Source: HK1 sp965220535 (GTDB lineage: Bacteria; Pseudomonadota; Gammaproteobacteria; HK1). From it: DNA of 64,000 nt. This document shows positions 17,820 through 29,000 of the stretch, one piece after another. The number at the start of each line of letters is the position of its first letter. The first letter of the stretch is position 1. Position numbers and translations under genes: made by a program. The notes under the pieces were generated by a model. It was not told where the DNA came from. It was given only the letters and a program-made list of their open reading frames with translations, and did not search any database. Where the stretch lies: the NCBI GenBank assembly GCA_965220535.1, contig OZ244833.1:3844001-3908000 (forward strand). The letters run 5' to 3'.

Positions 17820-18734
17820 GCCCCCTACAAACGAGACGAAACCTCGCAAGAACCCCCGAGGGCGAGGGGCCCGGCCCCCGACACCGAAGCCGGGAGCGAC
17901 TCCGGCTCCGGCGACCCCGGAGATCGTGACCGAGCGCTCGCCGAAAGCGCGGTTTCTTTGCACGCACTTCCGGTCGCCACCCCTTGGCGTTCGGGCCTCG
18001 GGGCGTGGCTTCGAGGCGGCAAAAGGGCGAATTTGCTGGAGATCGAGGTCGAGAGCATCCACCGCGCCCTCGCCAATCTCTTCGGCTATCACTGCCTGCA
18101 GATCGGCGACCTCGCGGGAGCCGATTTGATGCACACCAGTCGCATCATCAATCGCTGTCTTGTCGATATCGACGGCAGCGCCAAAGGGAGTTCGTCCTAT
18201 CCGTTGATCAGCGGCTCGGCGATGTCGCTGCCGATCGAATCCGATGCGATCGATGTCGCCATCTTGCCACATGTCTTGGAATTCGAGACCCGCCCACCGG
18301 TGGCTTTGCGCGAGGTGGCGCGGGTGTTGGTCCCCGAAGGGCATCTTCTGCTCTTGGTTTTCAATCCGGTCAGTTCGATGGGGGTGCAACGACTTTTTCG
18401 CGCTCGCTCCCGCCATGCGCCTTGGTGCGGCATCTACCTGGGATCGCGGCAGCTGCGCGATTGGTTAGGCCTTTTGGGCTTCGATATCATCGATCAACGC
18501 CCTTGTTTCGCGGCCCGCTTGGCGGCGCAAGAACTCACCGGCACCGGCTTGCGTACCGTTTCCGAGTGGTTTTTGCCGGCGCTGGCCAGTGCCCGCCTGA
18601 TCGTCGCCCGCAAGCGGGTCAGCGCGATGCTGCCGGCGCGCCCTCGTTGGAAGCCCTTTCGTTCTTTGGTCGAAGTCAGGCTCGGGGGCACGTCGGCGGC
18701 CGGGCGCAATGCCCCCGATGGACCCGATGGATAG
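17811..18734 (+). CDS. Class I SAM-dependent methyltransferase (YafS-like)
   Basis: A 307-residue protein. About 55 disordered Pro/Asp/Gly-rich residues lead into a methyltransferase domain with LPIESDAIDVAILPHVLEF (motif II-IV region) and LREVARVLVPEGHLLLLV (post-motif). The position directly before rnhA and dnaQ matches E. coli yafS, whose substrate is unknown. The GTG start at 17811 lies at the end of an 11-bp repeat array and has no obvious ribosome site, so the true start could be downstream, just before the conserved domain. Confidence 0.75.
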   Translation: MNQAPYKRDETSQEPPRARGPAPDTEAGSDSGSGDPGDRDRALAESAVSLHALPVATPWRSGLGAWLRGGKRANLLEIEVESIHRALANLFGYHCLQIGDLAGADLMHTSRIINRCLVDIDGSAKGSSSYPLISGSAMSLPIESDAIDVAILPHVLEFETRPPVALREVARVLVPEGHLLLLVFNPVSSMGVQRLFRARSRHAPWCGIYLGSRQLRDWLGLLGFDIIDQRPCFAARLAAQELTGTGLRTVSEWFLPALASARLIVARKRVSAMLPARPRWKPFRSLVEVRLGGTSAAGRNAPDGPDG

Positions 18735-18797
18735 GCATCGGCCATCCGACATTCTTTTTTCTCCCCCTTTCCTTTGCCAACGCGAAGCGCGGCCGAA

Positions 18798-19307
18798 ATG
18801 TCCGATAGATCCGATCGAGTCGAAATCTTCACCGACGGCGCCTGCCGGGGAAACCCCGGCCCCGGAGGTTGGGGAGCGCTTTTGCGCTACAAAGCGCATG
18901 AAAAGGAGATATCGGGCGCCGAATCCGGCACCACCAACAACCGCATGGAGCTGATGGCCGCGATCAAGGCTCTCGAGATCTTGCGTCGCCCGAGTCGGGT
19001 ACGGATCAGCACCGATTCCACCTATCTCAAAAACGGCATCACGCAGTGGATCGCCGTTTGGAAGCGAAAGAACTGGAGGACTTCGGATCGCAAGGAAGTC
19101 AAGAACGTGGATTTATGGCAATGGCTGGAACGGGTTGCCTCAGGTCACGAGATCGAGTGGGTTTGGGTCAAAGGGCATGCGGGCCATGAGGGAAACGAAA
19201 GAGCCGATGCGCTGGCGCGAGAGGCGATCGCAAAGATTCCCGCATCGCAGCGATGTCTCGATGACAAGGATCAGGGTAAGGACAAGGATCAGGACAAGGA
19301 CTCATGA
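18798..19307 (+). CDS. rnhA: Ribonuclease HI
   Basis: Cleaves the RNA strand of RNA-DNA hybrids (R-loops, primer removal). The protein has 169 residues. The catalytic set is present: Asp13 (FTDGACRGNPGPGGWG), Glu51 (NRMELMAA), Asp73 (STDSTYLKNG), His127 (KGHAGHEGNERAD) and Asp137. The ATG at 18798 (MSDRSDRVEIF) matches the usual N-terminus; a TTG eight codons upstream is less likely. The C-terminus has an unusual Asp/Lys-rich tail (DDKDQGKDKDQDKDS) encoded by short direct repeats. The stop overlaps the dnaQ start as ATGA. Confidence 0.95.
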   Translation: MSDRSDRVEIFTDGACRGNPGPGGWGALLRYKAHEKEISGAESGTTNNRMELMAAIKALEILRRPSRVRISTDSTYLKNGITQWIAVWKRKNWRTSDRKEVKNVDLWQWLERVASGHEIEWVWVKGHAGHEGNERADALAREAIAKIPASQRCLDDKDQGKDKDQDKDS

Positions 19308-20044
19308 GACAGATCGTTCTCGATACCGAGACCACCGGTCTCGAGCCGCAGCAGGGGCACCGGATCATCGAGATCGGAGCGGTCGAGCTGGTCAATCGCC
19401 AGCTGAGTGGCCAGCATTTCCATCACTATTTGAATCCGGAGCGAGAGATCGACGAAGGGGCGTTGGAAGTCCATGGCCTCAGCCGGGAATTCCTGATGGA
19501 CAAACCCCATTTCGCCGATATCAGCGATGAATTTTTGGCATTCATCGAAGGCGCCCAGCTGATCATTCATAACGCCGATTTCGATATCTCCTTTCTCGAT
19601 TACGAGCTCGATCTGCTCGAAGAAAGCCCCGTAAAGCGAATCAAGCACCATTGCTCCGATATCCTCGATAGCCTTGCGCTGGCCAGACAAATGCACCCGG
19701 GCCAGCGCAATGGCCTCGAAGCCCTTTGCAAGCGTTACGGCATCGACGATTCCGCTCGCCGCTACCACGGGGCTTTGTTGGATGCGGAAATCCTCGCCGA
19801 GGTCTATCTTGCGATGACCGGAGGGCAGGGCGCCTTGGAGATCGACAATCTTCGAAACTCGGCCTTGATATCGGCTTCGAGCGGTAGGGGGATGAAAAAG
19901 AGAGGATCTTTTCGGGTGATCCGGGCGAGCGCGGAAGAGATACAAAGGCATGAAGAGCAGATCCTTCATATCGACGAGAAAAGCCAAGGGCAATGCCTGT
20001 GGCTCGCGTTGCGAGGCGCCAAAACCGCGCCGGCGAAAGGGTGA
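19304..20044 (+). CDS. dnaQ: DNA polymerase III epsilon subunit (proofreading exonuclease)
   Basis: The 3'-5' exonuclease of the replicative polymerase core. The protein has 246 residues. ExoI motif LDTETTG carries Asp7 and Glu9. ExoII is in IIHNADFDISFLDYEL, and ExoIII epsilon is YHGALLDAEILAEVYL with the catalytic His and Asp. The C-terminal tail that would bind the polymerase alpha subunit is present (GQCLWLAL region). The four-base ATGA overlap with rnhA indicates coupled translation. In E. coli these two genes are adjacent but divergent. Confidence 0.95.
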   Translation: MRQIVLDTETTGLEPQQGHRIIEIGAVELVNRQLSGQHFHHYLNPEREIDEGALEVHGLSREFLMDKPHFADISDEFLAFIEGAQLIIHNADFDISFLDYELDLLEESPVKRIKHHCSDILDSLALARQMHPGQRNGLEALCKRYGIDDSARRYHGALLDAEILAEVYLAMTGGQGALEIDNLRNSALISASSGRGMKKRGSFRVIRASAEEIQRHEEQILHIDEKSQGQCLWLALRGAKTAPAKG

Positions 20045-20144
20045 ATTCCGCTTCGATACGCCCCTCCTTCCGCCGGCGAGATTCGCAGCCCTCGCCCGGC
20101 CTTGCGCAAGAGCGCAAAATCACGGCTTCTTCGGGCGATGAATG

Positions 20145-20174
20145 TTGACAGGCGATCGATGACTCGCTTAAACT
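20145..20174 (+). promoter_or_regulatory. Promoter of tRNA-Ala
   Basis: TTGACA at 20145-20150 is followed after 18 bp by TAAACT at 20169-20174. Transcription would start about at the mature tRNA 5' end (20184). The -35 is perfect; the -10 matches four of six bases. Confidence 0.6.
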
Positions 20175-20183
20175 TCGCCGAAT

Positions 20184-20259
<76 letters not shown>

Positions 20260-20371
20260 AGTCGTATAAGTCCGCGAGCATCGAACCGGCGAAGAGCGCC
20301 TGTTTTTTTGCACGGATAGGGTATCGAAGCGTATTTCGAGGCTTTCGGGCTTCGATTTTTGGTTTTAGCAC

Positions 20372-20449
20372 GTCCCCATCGTCTAGCCTGGCCTAGGACA
20401 CCACCCTTTCAAGGTGGCGACACGGGTTCGAATCCCGTTGGGGACGCCA
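20372..20449 (+). tRNA. tRNA-Glu(TTC)
   Basis: A 78-nt tRNA. The acceptor GTCCCCA pairs with TGGGGAC, followed by GCCA. The anticodon stem CCACC/GGTGG encloses loop CTTTCAA, giving anticodon TTC. The T arm is ACGGG TTCGAAT CCCGT. It lies 112 bp after tRNA-Ala and may share its transcript. The giant-gene island begins directly downstream. Confidence 0.95.
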
Positions 20450-20455
20450 TTTTTT

Positions 20456-21240
20456 TTGGAAATTACATATCAGGACACCCATCGATGAATGAGGATGTTC
20501 CGATCGATATTCATCCCCCCCGTCAAAGATGCCTAGGCTAGATGCGTAAACTGGCCGCTTTCCCGATGCGCCTGTGCACAGGGCACGGATGCGGCCGATG
20601 GTATCGATGCGTCAGTTCCCTTAGTTTTCCCGGTCGCGCAGTCCCTCACACCAAGAACAGCCTGCTTTCCAAAGCTCCCCCGACCGGTTCCCCGCTTCTT
20701 CTCGGAATGGTCGTCGGTTTCCTTGCCGCCGATTTACGTCGGATCCATCCCCGCCTCGTCCGACACCTTGAGCGTCTCGTTCGCGCCCGAGGCTTGGATG
20801 CGACGGAGCATGAACCAAGCCGATTTCTTCGTGATCCCCAGTGCCGGTGCCGGCTGTGGCGACGAGATGCCCTTGCGAGCGGTTTGCATCAAGTAGATGG
20901 CATAGAGCCGGTGGCGCGCAAGGCCAAGGGCCGTTCTCGAAAACGGCGCCGATTCTCACCGAGTGGATTTTTCGGCAGTCCTTGCATCGACAAAGCTCTT
21001 CTCGTGCGGTCCATAGGCCGTGGCGCCTGCTCCTGCATTTCGGACATGTGGGCTTGCCGCCCCAAATCGACCGCTCGACGAAGGAACGCGCGGAGGCTTC
21101 GTCCGGAAATCGGTCGAGGAACTGCACCGCGCTCGAAGTCCCGGCCTTTTTCTTCGCTTTTTCTTGCATGGCTTTCCCTCCGGTCCGGTTCGACAATCAG
21201 ATGATTGTGCGACGGAAGGATGCACATGTACATAACTCCC
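20456..21240 (-). mobile_element. Decayed IS1595-family element, left copy
   Basis: An insertion sequence remnant of about 785 bp. The minus strand encodes an ISXO2/IS1595-type transposase with an N-terminal zinc ribbon (CPKCRSRRHGL...CRCKDCRKIHSVRIGAVFENG, four Cys). A frameshift follows near 20925. The continuing frame reads LYAIYLMQTARKGISSPQP, then LGITKKSAWFMLRRIQASGA, hits TAA near 20740, and resumes with GGKETDDHSEKKR. The catalytic C-terminal part is missing or unrecognisable. Imperfect terminal inverted repeats of about 20 bp start AATTACATAT on the left and, on the opposite strand, AGTTATGTAC on the right. It ends 36 bp before the giant gene start. Confidence 0.75.
20621..21196 (-). 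pseudogene. IS1595-family transposase, frameshifted remnant
   Basis: The open segment has 191 codons. Residues 30-90 carry the zinc-ribbon domain FPDEASARSFVERSIWGG with two CxxC pairs. The family similarity moves to another frame after ENG and then meets an in-frame TAA. The N-terminus is family-like, but the rest of the listed frame is not. No functional transposase is expected. Confidence 0.7.
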
Positions 21241-21275
21241 TTTCGGAACATCGCCTGGCAAATCGGAGTCGTCCT

Positions 21276-24200
21276 ATGAAGCGATTCGTCTTTCCGGCCA
21301 TCTGTTCGTTATCGGTGTTTGCGGCCTCGGCTGCACAAATGCCAAGGCAAGAGCTTGGTGTCAGTCCCACAAACATAATGATTGACGAGGGAATCTCCGT
21401 TCCGAGCAAGAGCGGCAGCGGCGATGTGACGATCTCTCCGACGAGCCTGACCTTCGACCCCTTCGACCCCTTCGACCGGGACACGGCTCAAACCGTCACG
21501 GCGAACGTCTCCGAGGACGACGACACCGTCGATGACATCGCGAGCCTTCCGTTTTCGGGGACCGCCCCCGACTTCGGCCAAGCCGTCCTCGCCGACGGCG
21601 TGCACCCGGTCAAGGAGAAGGCGCTCGTCCTTTCTCTATTGACACTGGACATCGACGAAGGAGACAAGGAGCGCTTCGGCGTCGAACTGACCACGAAGCC
21701 GAGCGGGAGCGTGAGCTCGACCCTGACTTCGTCGGACGACCGACTTAGCGTATCTCCGTCTTCTTTGGCCTTCACGCCCTCGAGTTGGAACCTGGCACAA
21801 AACGTCACCTCGAGCGCCGCCGAGAACGACGATCGGTCAGCCTCCGGCGCCGACGATGTCCCGCGCTTTTCCCCTATCTACGACATCGACGCCAGCGATC
21901 GCCGCAAGGCGATCGACGCACTGAGGATGCCGGAGTTTTCCTACCGCATTCTCGGGGTGTACTTGCAGGCGAAGCCGAGCGGGAACGTGACCGTGAGTCT
22001 GGCCACGAGCGGGCATGCGGGCTTGACGGTGGAGCCGACTTCCTTGACCTTCACGCCTTCGAACTGGAACACGCTGCAGAAATTCAGGGTCCGAAGCCCG
22101 ATTTTCCATGGCGCCACGGAAAAATCCCTGACCCTCTCGGCTTCGGGGGGCGACTACGACGACGTCGTCAGCAAACTGTCGGTTACGGTCGACGATTCGC
22201 ACGGGTTGGGCATTTCAGAGGGACAGCTGACCCCCTTGGTGATCGTCGAAGGGGAAAGCGCCACCTTGACCGTGGTCTTGCGCGATCCGCTGAATGGCAA
22301 CGAAAGAGCCCGTATCGACCTCGCCAAGCCCGGGAGATTCGATTCGCGGGTGATCACGGAGAAGATTCTGTCGATTTCCCCGCGAGTGTTGCACTTCGAC
22401 TCGACGAACTATAGCCGGCCCCAAACCGTCACCCTCACCGCACTCGAGGACGACGATCGGAACAACGAGAACGGCAGTTTCTCGTTCAACGCGTATTACT
22501 ACAACCCGCCGCCCGATGCCGACCTGTCCGGTAATAGATGGCGCCCCTACCAGACGAGTGAGGCGACGCGCACGGCGGAGGTGCGGGTGAAGGACAACAC
22601 CCCCTTGCCGCCGGCCGGTCTGACCCTGTCTGCGACCTCGACGTTGACAATCCCGGAAGGGGGCAGCGAGACCTTCACGGTGGTATTGGACAGGGAACCG
22701 ATCGGCGGTTCGGTGACGGTCAGCGCCAGCGTCAGCGCGGGCTCCGACTTGAGCCTGTCGCCGACGAGTTTGACCTTCACGGAATCGAACTGGAAAGAGC
22801 CGCAGACCCTCACGGTGCAGGCTGCCGAAGACGCCGACGCCGACGATGACAGCGCGAGCGTTTCGCTGTCGGCCTCGGGCGCCGACTATGGCGGCGTGTC
22901 CAAGACTCTGCCGGTGTCGATCACCGACGACGACGAGGCGGGGCTGACGTTGCCGGAGAGCGTGAGGGTGAACGAGGGTGCAAGCGCGACCTTCACGGTG
23001 GCGTTGGCGACGCAGCCGAGCGCCGATGTGACGGTGACGTTGACACAGCCGAAGAACACGGACGTGACGGTGGACACCGATACGACGAAGACGGGCAATC
23101 AAATCACGCTGGTCTTGACCGGCGGCAGCGCCGGCAACTGGAAAACGGGTCAGACGGTGAGGGTGAGTGCGGCCGAGGATGCCGATGCCGTCGACGAGAG
23201 TACGAGAGTCGAACTGACGGCATCGGGCGGTGATTACGGCGGCGTTACCGGCAGCCTATCGGTTTCGGTGAAAGACAACGACGAAGCGGGATTGACCGTC
23301 GTGGCGACGGATCCCTTGTCTGTGGTCGAGGGCGGCAGCAACACCTTCACGGTGGCGTTGGCGACGGAGCCCTCGGCGCCGGTGACGGTCACGCTGGCTC
23401 AGCCGAGCGATACCGATGTGCGGGTGGATACCGACTCCGCCACATCCGGCGACCAAGTCACGCTGAGTTTCACGACGGAGAACTGGAACGAGGCTCGGAC
23501 GGTTCAGGTGAGCGCGGCCGAGGATGACGATACCGTCGACGAGAGCACGGACTTCAAGCTGACGGCAACGGGCGGCGACTACGAGGGCAAGGAAGAGACC
23601 GTTCGCATCGCCGTGGCGGACAACGATCGTTATCTGGTCGTGAAACCGGACTCCCTGACGGTCGCCGAGGGCGGGAGCGGCAACTTCACGGTGGCGTTGT
23701 CGAGCGCTCCGAGCGCGCCGGTGACGGTGACGCTGAGGCAAGGCGACACGTCCAGCTCCGACGTGACCTTCGACACCGACCCGACCACCGACGGCAATCA
23801 AAGCACGCTGACCTTCGATTCCTCGAACTGGAGAACCGCTCGGACTGTGACGGTGAGCGCGGCGGAGGACGCCGATGCGCTTGCGGACAGGGAGACGATC
23901 GAGTTGAGCGCGTCGGGCGGGGATTACGCGGGCAAGAGCGAGAGCGTGTCGGTGTCGGTTTCGGAGAACGATGCGGCGGCATTGACTGTTGCAGCGGCGG
24001 ATCCGCTGGTCGTGTCCGAGGGCGGGAACAAGACCTTCGAGGTGTCGTTGGCGACGCAGCCGAGTGCGGAAGTGACGGTGACGCTGACGTCGAGCGACAG
24101 CGAGGTGACGGTGAGTCCGGGCAGGCTGACCTTCACCGCCGCCGGCGACGACAACGACGGCAACTGGCGCACGGGTCAGACGGTGACGGTGAGGGCGGCT

Positions 24201-26057
24201 CAAGACGCCGATGCGGCCGACGAGAGCGCGAGCATCTCCTTGAGCGCGTCGGGCGGGGACTACGCGGGCAAGAGCGAGAGCGTGTCGGTGTCGGTGAGCG
24301 ACGACGATGCCGCTTTGATCGTTCCGGCGAGCGTGGCGGTGACGGAGGGTAGCGAAGCGACCTTCGATGTGAAACTGGCGGCGCAGCCGGGGGCGGAAGT
24401 AACGGTGAAATTGACGTCGCCTGCGAATACGGATGTCACCATCGACAAGACCTCGCTTGCTTTCAGCACCGAAAACTGGAACGAGCCTCAAAGCGTGAAG
24501 ATCAGCGCGGCTCATGACGAAGACGCACAAACCGAAAACACGAGCATCGCTCTCGCAGCTTCCGGCGGTGGCTACGCAGATATTGCCGGCCGCGTGGCGG
24601 TGACGCTGAACGATGACGACACGGCGGCATTGACGATTGCGGCGGCGGATCCCTTTGACGTGTCCGAGGGCGGCAGCAGTGCATTCACGGTGCGTTTGGC
24701 GACGAAGCCCACGGAGGCGGTGACGGTCATGCTGGCCCAGCCGAGCGATACCGATGTGACGGTCGATACCGATACGACGACGCAGGGCAATCAAAAAACG
24801 CTGACCTTCACCGTCGCGGGCGCCGGCGACAAATGGGATATCCCCCAAACGGTGAGCGTGAGCGCGGCCGAGGATGACGATGCCGTCGACGAGAGTACGA
24901 GTGTCGAACTGACGGCATCGGGCGGTGATTACGGCGGCGTTACCGGCAGCCAATCGGTTTCGGTGAAAGACAACGACGAAGCGGCGTTGACCGTCGTGGC
25001 GGATACGGATCCCTTGGCCGTGGTCGAGGGCGGGAGCAATACATTCACGGTTGCGTTGGCGACACAGCCGAGCGGTGATGTGACGGTGGCGATTGCCCGG
25101 CCGACGAACACGGACGTGACCGTGAACCCGGCCTCGCTGACCTTCACGGCATCGAACTGGAAGGATGCCCAGACGGTGACGGTGAGCGCGGCGGAAGACG
25201 CCGATGCCATCGCGGACAGCACGACTGTGCGATTGAACGCATCGGGTGGTGATTACAGCTCGGTCTCGAAGGACATCGAGGTGTCGGTGAGCGAAAACGA
25301 CGAGGCGGGGCTGACCATCACGCAGGAGACGGATCCGCTGAGGGTGCCCGAAGGGGGCAGCGAGACTTTCACGGTGGCGCTGGCGACGCAGCCGAGCGGT
25401 GATGTGACGGTGACGATTGCCCGGCCGACGAACACGGACGTGACCGCGAGTCCGGCCTCGCTGATCTTCACGGCATCGAACTGGAACGAGACTCGAGATG
25501 TGACGGTGAGCGCGTCGGAGGACGCCGATGCCCTCGCGGACAGCACGACTGTGCGATTGAGCGCATCGGGTGGCGATTACGGATCCGTTGCCAAGGACAT
25601 CGAGGTGTCGGTGAGCGAAAACGACGAGGCGAGTCTGACCGTCGCGCAGGAGACGGATCCGCTGAGGGTGCCCGAAGGGGGCAGCGAGACTTTCACGGTG
25701 GCGCTGGCGACGCAGCCGAGCGGCGATGTGACGGTGGCGATTGCCCGGCCGACGAACACGGACGTGACGGTGAGTCCGGCCTCGCTGATCTTCACGGCAT
25801 CGAACTGGAAGGATGCCCAGACGGTGACGGTGAGTGCGGCGGAAGACGCCGATGCCCTCGCGGACAGCACGACCTTGTCGCTAAGCGCATCGGGTGGCGA
25901 TTACGGATCCGTTGCCAAGGACATCGAAGTATCGGTGAGCGAAAACGACGAGGCGAGCCTGACCGTCGACCATCGCGCAGGAGACGGATCCGCTGAGGGT
26001 GCCCGAAGGGGGCAGCGAGACATTCACGGTGGCGTTGGCGACGCAGCCGAGCGGTGA
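21276..26057 (+). CDS. Giant Calx-beta-like repeat protein, N-terminal part (frameshifted)
   Basis: A probable secreted adhesin or surface filament. The ATG at 21276 follows GGAG (AATCGGAGTCGTCCT). A signal peptide, MKRFVFPAICSLSVFAASAAQ, is clear. Three or four divergent segments (residues about 30-430) precede regular domains of about 108 residues. Each has an EGG(S/N)xxFTVAL strand, TASNWxxxxTVTVSA, an acidic AEDADA loop (likely Ca2+ binding) and SASGGDY, as in Calx-beta-type beta sandwiches. Near 25968 a 7-base insertion shifts the frame; 22 residues of nonsense follow and translation stops at 26057 (1,593 residues). Without those seven bases the frame continues unbroken to 40185, about 6,300 residues in total. 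Confidence 0.85.
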   Translation: MKRFVFPAICSLSVFAASAAQMPRQELGVSPTNIMIDEGISVPSKSGSGDVTISPTSLTFDPFDPFDRDTAQTVTANVSEDDDTVDDIASLPFSGTAPDFGQAVLADGVHPVKEKALVLSLLTLDIDEGDKERFGVELTTKPSGSVSSTLTSSDDRLSVSPSSLAFTPSSWNLAQNVTSSAAENDDRSASGADDVPRFSPIYDIDASDRRKAIDALRMPEFSYRILGVYLQAKPSGNVTVSLATSGHAGLTVEPTSLTFTPSNWNTLQKFRVRSPIFHGATEKSLTLSASGGDYDDVVSKLSVTVDDSHGLGISEGQLTPLVIVEGESATLTVVLRDPLNGNERARIDLAKPGRFDSRVITEKILSISPRVLHFDSTNYSRPQTVTLTALEDDDRNNENGSFSFNAYYYNPPPDADLSGNRWRPYQTSEATRTAEVRVKDNTPLPPAGLTLSATSTLTIPEGGSETFTVVLDREPIGGSVTVSASVSAGSDLSLSPTSLTFTESNWKEPQTLTVQAAEDADADDDSASVSLSASGADYGGVSKTLPVSITDDDEAGLTLPESVRVNEGASATFTVALATQPSADVTVTLTQPKNTDVTVDTDTTKTGNQITLVLTGGSAGNWKTGQTVRVSAAEDADAVDESTRVELTASGGDYGGVTGSLSVSVKDNDEAGLTVVATDPLSVVEGGSNTFTVALATEPSAPVTVTLAQPSDTDVRVDTDSATSGDQVTLSFTTENWNEARTVQVSAAEDDDTVDESTDFKLTATGGDYEGKEETVRIAVADNDRYLVVKPDSLTVAEGGSGNFTVALSSAPSAPVTVTLRQGDTSSSDVTFDTDPTTDGNQSTLTFDSSNWRTARTVTVSAAEDADALADRETIELSASGGDYAGKSESVSVSVSENDAAALTVAAADPLVVSEGGNKTFEVSLATQPSAEVTVTLTSSDSEVTVSPGRLTFTAAGDDNDGNWRTGQTVTVRAAQDADAADESASISLSASGGDYAGKSESVSVSVSDDDAALIVPASVAVTEGSEATFDVKLAAQPGAEVTVKLTSPANTDVTIDKTSLAFSTENWNEPQSVKISAAHDEDAQTENTSIALAASGGGYADIAGRVAVTLNDDDTAALTIAAADPFDVSEGGSSAFTVRLATKPTEAVTVMLAQPSDTDVTVDTDTTTQGNQKTLTFTVAGAGDKWDIPQTVSVSAAEDDDAVDESTSVELTASGGDYGGVTGSQSVSVKDNDEAALTVVADTDPLAVVEGGSNTFTVALATQPSGDVTVAIARPTNTDVTVNPASLTFTASNWKDAQTVTVSAAEDADAIADSTTVRLNASGGDYSSVSKDIEVSVSENDEAGLTITQETDPLRVPEGGSETFTVALATQPSGDVTVTIARPTNTDVTASPASLIFTASNWNETRDVTVSASEDADALADSTTVRLSASGGDYGSVAKDIEVSVSENDEASLTVAQETDPLRVPEGGSETFTVALATQPSGDVTVAIARPTNTDVTVSPASLIFTASNWKDAQTVTVSAAEDADALADSTTLSLSASGGDYGSVAKDIEVSVSENDEASLTVDHRAGDGSAEGARRGQRDIHGGVGDAAER

Positions 26058-29000
26058 TGTGAAGGTGACGATTGCCCAGCCGACGAACACGGATGTGACG
26101 GTGGATGTCGATACGGCGGCGGGGAATCAGAACGAGCTGACCTTCACGGCATCGAACTGGAAGGATGCCCAGATGGTGACGGTGAGCGCGGCGGAAGACG
26201 CCGATGCCATCGCGGACAGCACGACCTTGTCGCTAAGCGCCTCGGGTGGCGACTACGGCTCCGTTGCCAAGAGCATCGAGGTGTCGGTGACGGAGAACGA
26301 CAGTCCGGCTCTGACCATCACGCAGGAGGCGGATCCGCTGCCGGTGTCCGAAGGGGGCAGCGAGACTTTCACGGTGGCGTTGGCGACACAGCCGAGCGGT
26401 GATGTGACGGTGACGATTGCCCGGCCGACGAACACGGACGTGACCGTGAGCCCGGCCTCGCTGATCTTCACGGCATCGAACTGGAACGAGACCCGAGATG
26501 TGACGGTGAGCGCGGCGGAAGACGCCGATGCCATCGCGGACAGCACGACTGTGCGATTGAGCGCATCGGGTGGCGATTACGGATCCGTTGCCAAGGACAT
26601 CGAAGTATCGGTGAGTGAGAACGACAGTCCGGGGCTGACCATCACGCAGGAGACGGATCCGCTGTCGGTGTCCGAAGGGGGCAGCGAGACCTTCACGGTG
26701 GCGTTGGCGACGCAGCCGAGCGGTGATGTGACGGTGACGATTGCCCGGCCGACGAACACGGACGTGACCGTGAGTCCGGCCTCGCTGACCTTCACGGCAT
26801 CGAACTGGAAGGATGCCCAGACGGTGACGGTGAGTGCGGCGGAAGACGCCGATGCCATCACGGACAGCACGACCTTGTCGCTAAGCGCCTCGGGTGGCGA
26901 CTACGGCTCCGTTGCCAAGAGCATCGAGGTGTCGGTGACGGAGAACGACAGTCAGGGGCTGACCATCGCGCAGGAGACGGATCCGCTAGTGGTGTCCGAA
27001 GGGGGCAACGAGACCTTCAAGGTGGCGTTGGCGACGCAGCCGAGCGCCGATGTGACGGTGGCGGTTGCCCGACCGACGAACACGGACGTGACGGTGAGTC
27101 CGGCCTCGCTGACCTTCACGGCATCGAACTGGAAGGATGCCCAGACGGTGACGGTGAGTGCGGCGGAAGACGCCGATGCCATCGCGGACAGCACGACTGT
27201 GCGATTGAGCGCATCGGGTGGCGATTACGGATCCGTTGCCAAGGACATCGAAGTGTCGGTGAGCGAAAACGACGAGGCGGGGCTGACCATCACGCAGGAG
27301 ACGGATCCGCTGAGGGTGCCCGAAGGGGGCAGCGAGACTTTCACGGTGGCGCTGGCGACGCAGCCGAGCGGTGATGTGACGGTGACGATTGCCCGGCCGA
27401 CGAACACGGACATGACCGCGAGTCCGGCCTCGCTGATCTTCACGGCATCGAACTGGAAGGATGCCCAGACGGTGACGGTGAGCGCGGCGGAAGACGCCGA
27501 TGCCCTCGCGGACAGCACGACTGTGCGATTGAGTGCCTCGGGTGGTGATTACATCTCCGTTGCCAAGGACATCGAGGTGTCGGTGAGCGAAAACGACGAG
27601 GCGAGTCTGACCGTCGCGCAGGAGACGGATCCGCTGAGGGTGCCCGAAGGGGGCAGCGAGACTTTCACGGTGGCGCTGGCGACGCAGCCGAGCGGGGATG
27701 TGACGGTGACGATTGCCCGGCCGACGAACACGGACGTGACCGTGAGTCCGGCTTCGCTGATCTTCACGGCATCGAACTGGAACGAGACCCGAGATGTGAC
27801 GGTGAGCGCGTCGGAAGACGCCGATGCCCTCGCGGACAGCACGACTGTGCGATTGAGCGCCTCGGGTGGTGATTACGGGTCCGTTGCCAAGGACATCGAA
27901 GTGTCGGTGAGCGAAAACGACAGTCCGGGGCTGACCATCGAGCAGGAGACGGATCCGCTAGTGGTGTCCGAAGGGGGCAACGAGACCTTCAAGGTGGCGT
28001 TGGCGACGCAGCCGAGCGCCGATGTGACAGTGACGATTGCCCGGCCGACGAACACGGACGTGACTGTGAGTCCGGCCTCGCTGATCTTCACGGCATCGAA
28101 CTGGAAGGATGCCCAGACGGTGACGGTGAGTGCGGCGGAAGACGCCGATGCCATCACTGACAGCACGACTGTGCGATTGAGCGCATCGGGTGGCGATTAC
28201 GGATCCGTTGCCAAGGACATCGAAGTGTCGGTGAGTGAGAACGACAGTCCGGGGCTGACCATCGCGCAGGAGACGGATCCGCTAGTGGTGTCCGAAGGGG
28301 GCAACGAGACCTTCAAGGTGGCGTTGGCGACGCAGCCGAGCGCCGATGTGACAGTGACGATTGCCCGGCCGACGAACACGGACGTGACTGTGAGTCCGGC
28401 CTCGCTGATCTTCACGGCATCGAACTGGAAGGATGCCCAGACGGTGACGGTGAGTGCGGCGGAGGACGCCGATGCCCTCGCGGACAGCACGACCGTGACT
28501 CTAAGCGCTTCGGGTGGCGACTACGGCTCGATCTCGAAGGGCATCGAGGTGTCGGTGAGCGAGAACGACGAGGCGGGTCTGACCATCACGCAGGAGACGG
28601 ACCCGCTGTCGGTGCCCGAAGGGGGCAGCGAGACCTTCACGGTGGCGTTGGCGACGCAGCCGAGCGGTGATGTGACGGTGGCGGTTGCCCGGCCGACGAA
28701 CACGGACGTGACGGTGAACCCGGCTTCGCTGATCTTCACGGCATCGAACTGGAACGAGACCCAAGATGTGACGGTGAGTGCGGCGGAAGACGCCGATGCC
28801 ATCGCGGACAGCACGACTGTGCGATTGAACGCATCGGGTGGTGATTACGGCTCCGTTGCCAAGTACATCGAAGTGTCGGTGACGGAGAACGACAGTCCGG
28901 GGCTGACCATCACGCAGGAGATGGATCCGCTGTCGGTGCCCGAAGGGGGCAGCGAGACATTCACGGTGGCGTTGGCGACGCAGCCGAGCGGTGATGTGAA

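Noticed and set aside
20430..20449. tRNA-Glu 3' end as an att site for the island
   Set aside because: I looked for a second copy of the tRNA 3' end around 40.2-41.2 kb and found none, and there is no integrase gene.
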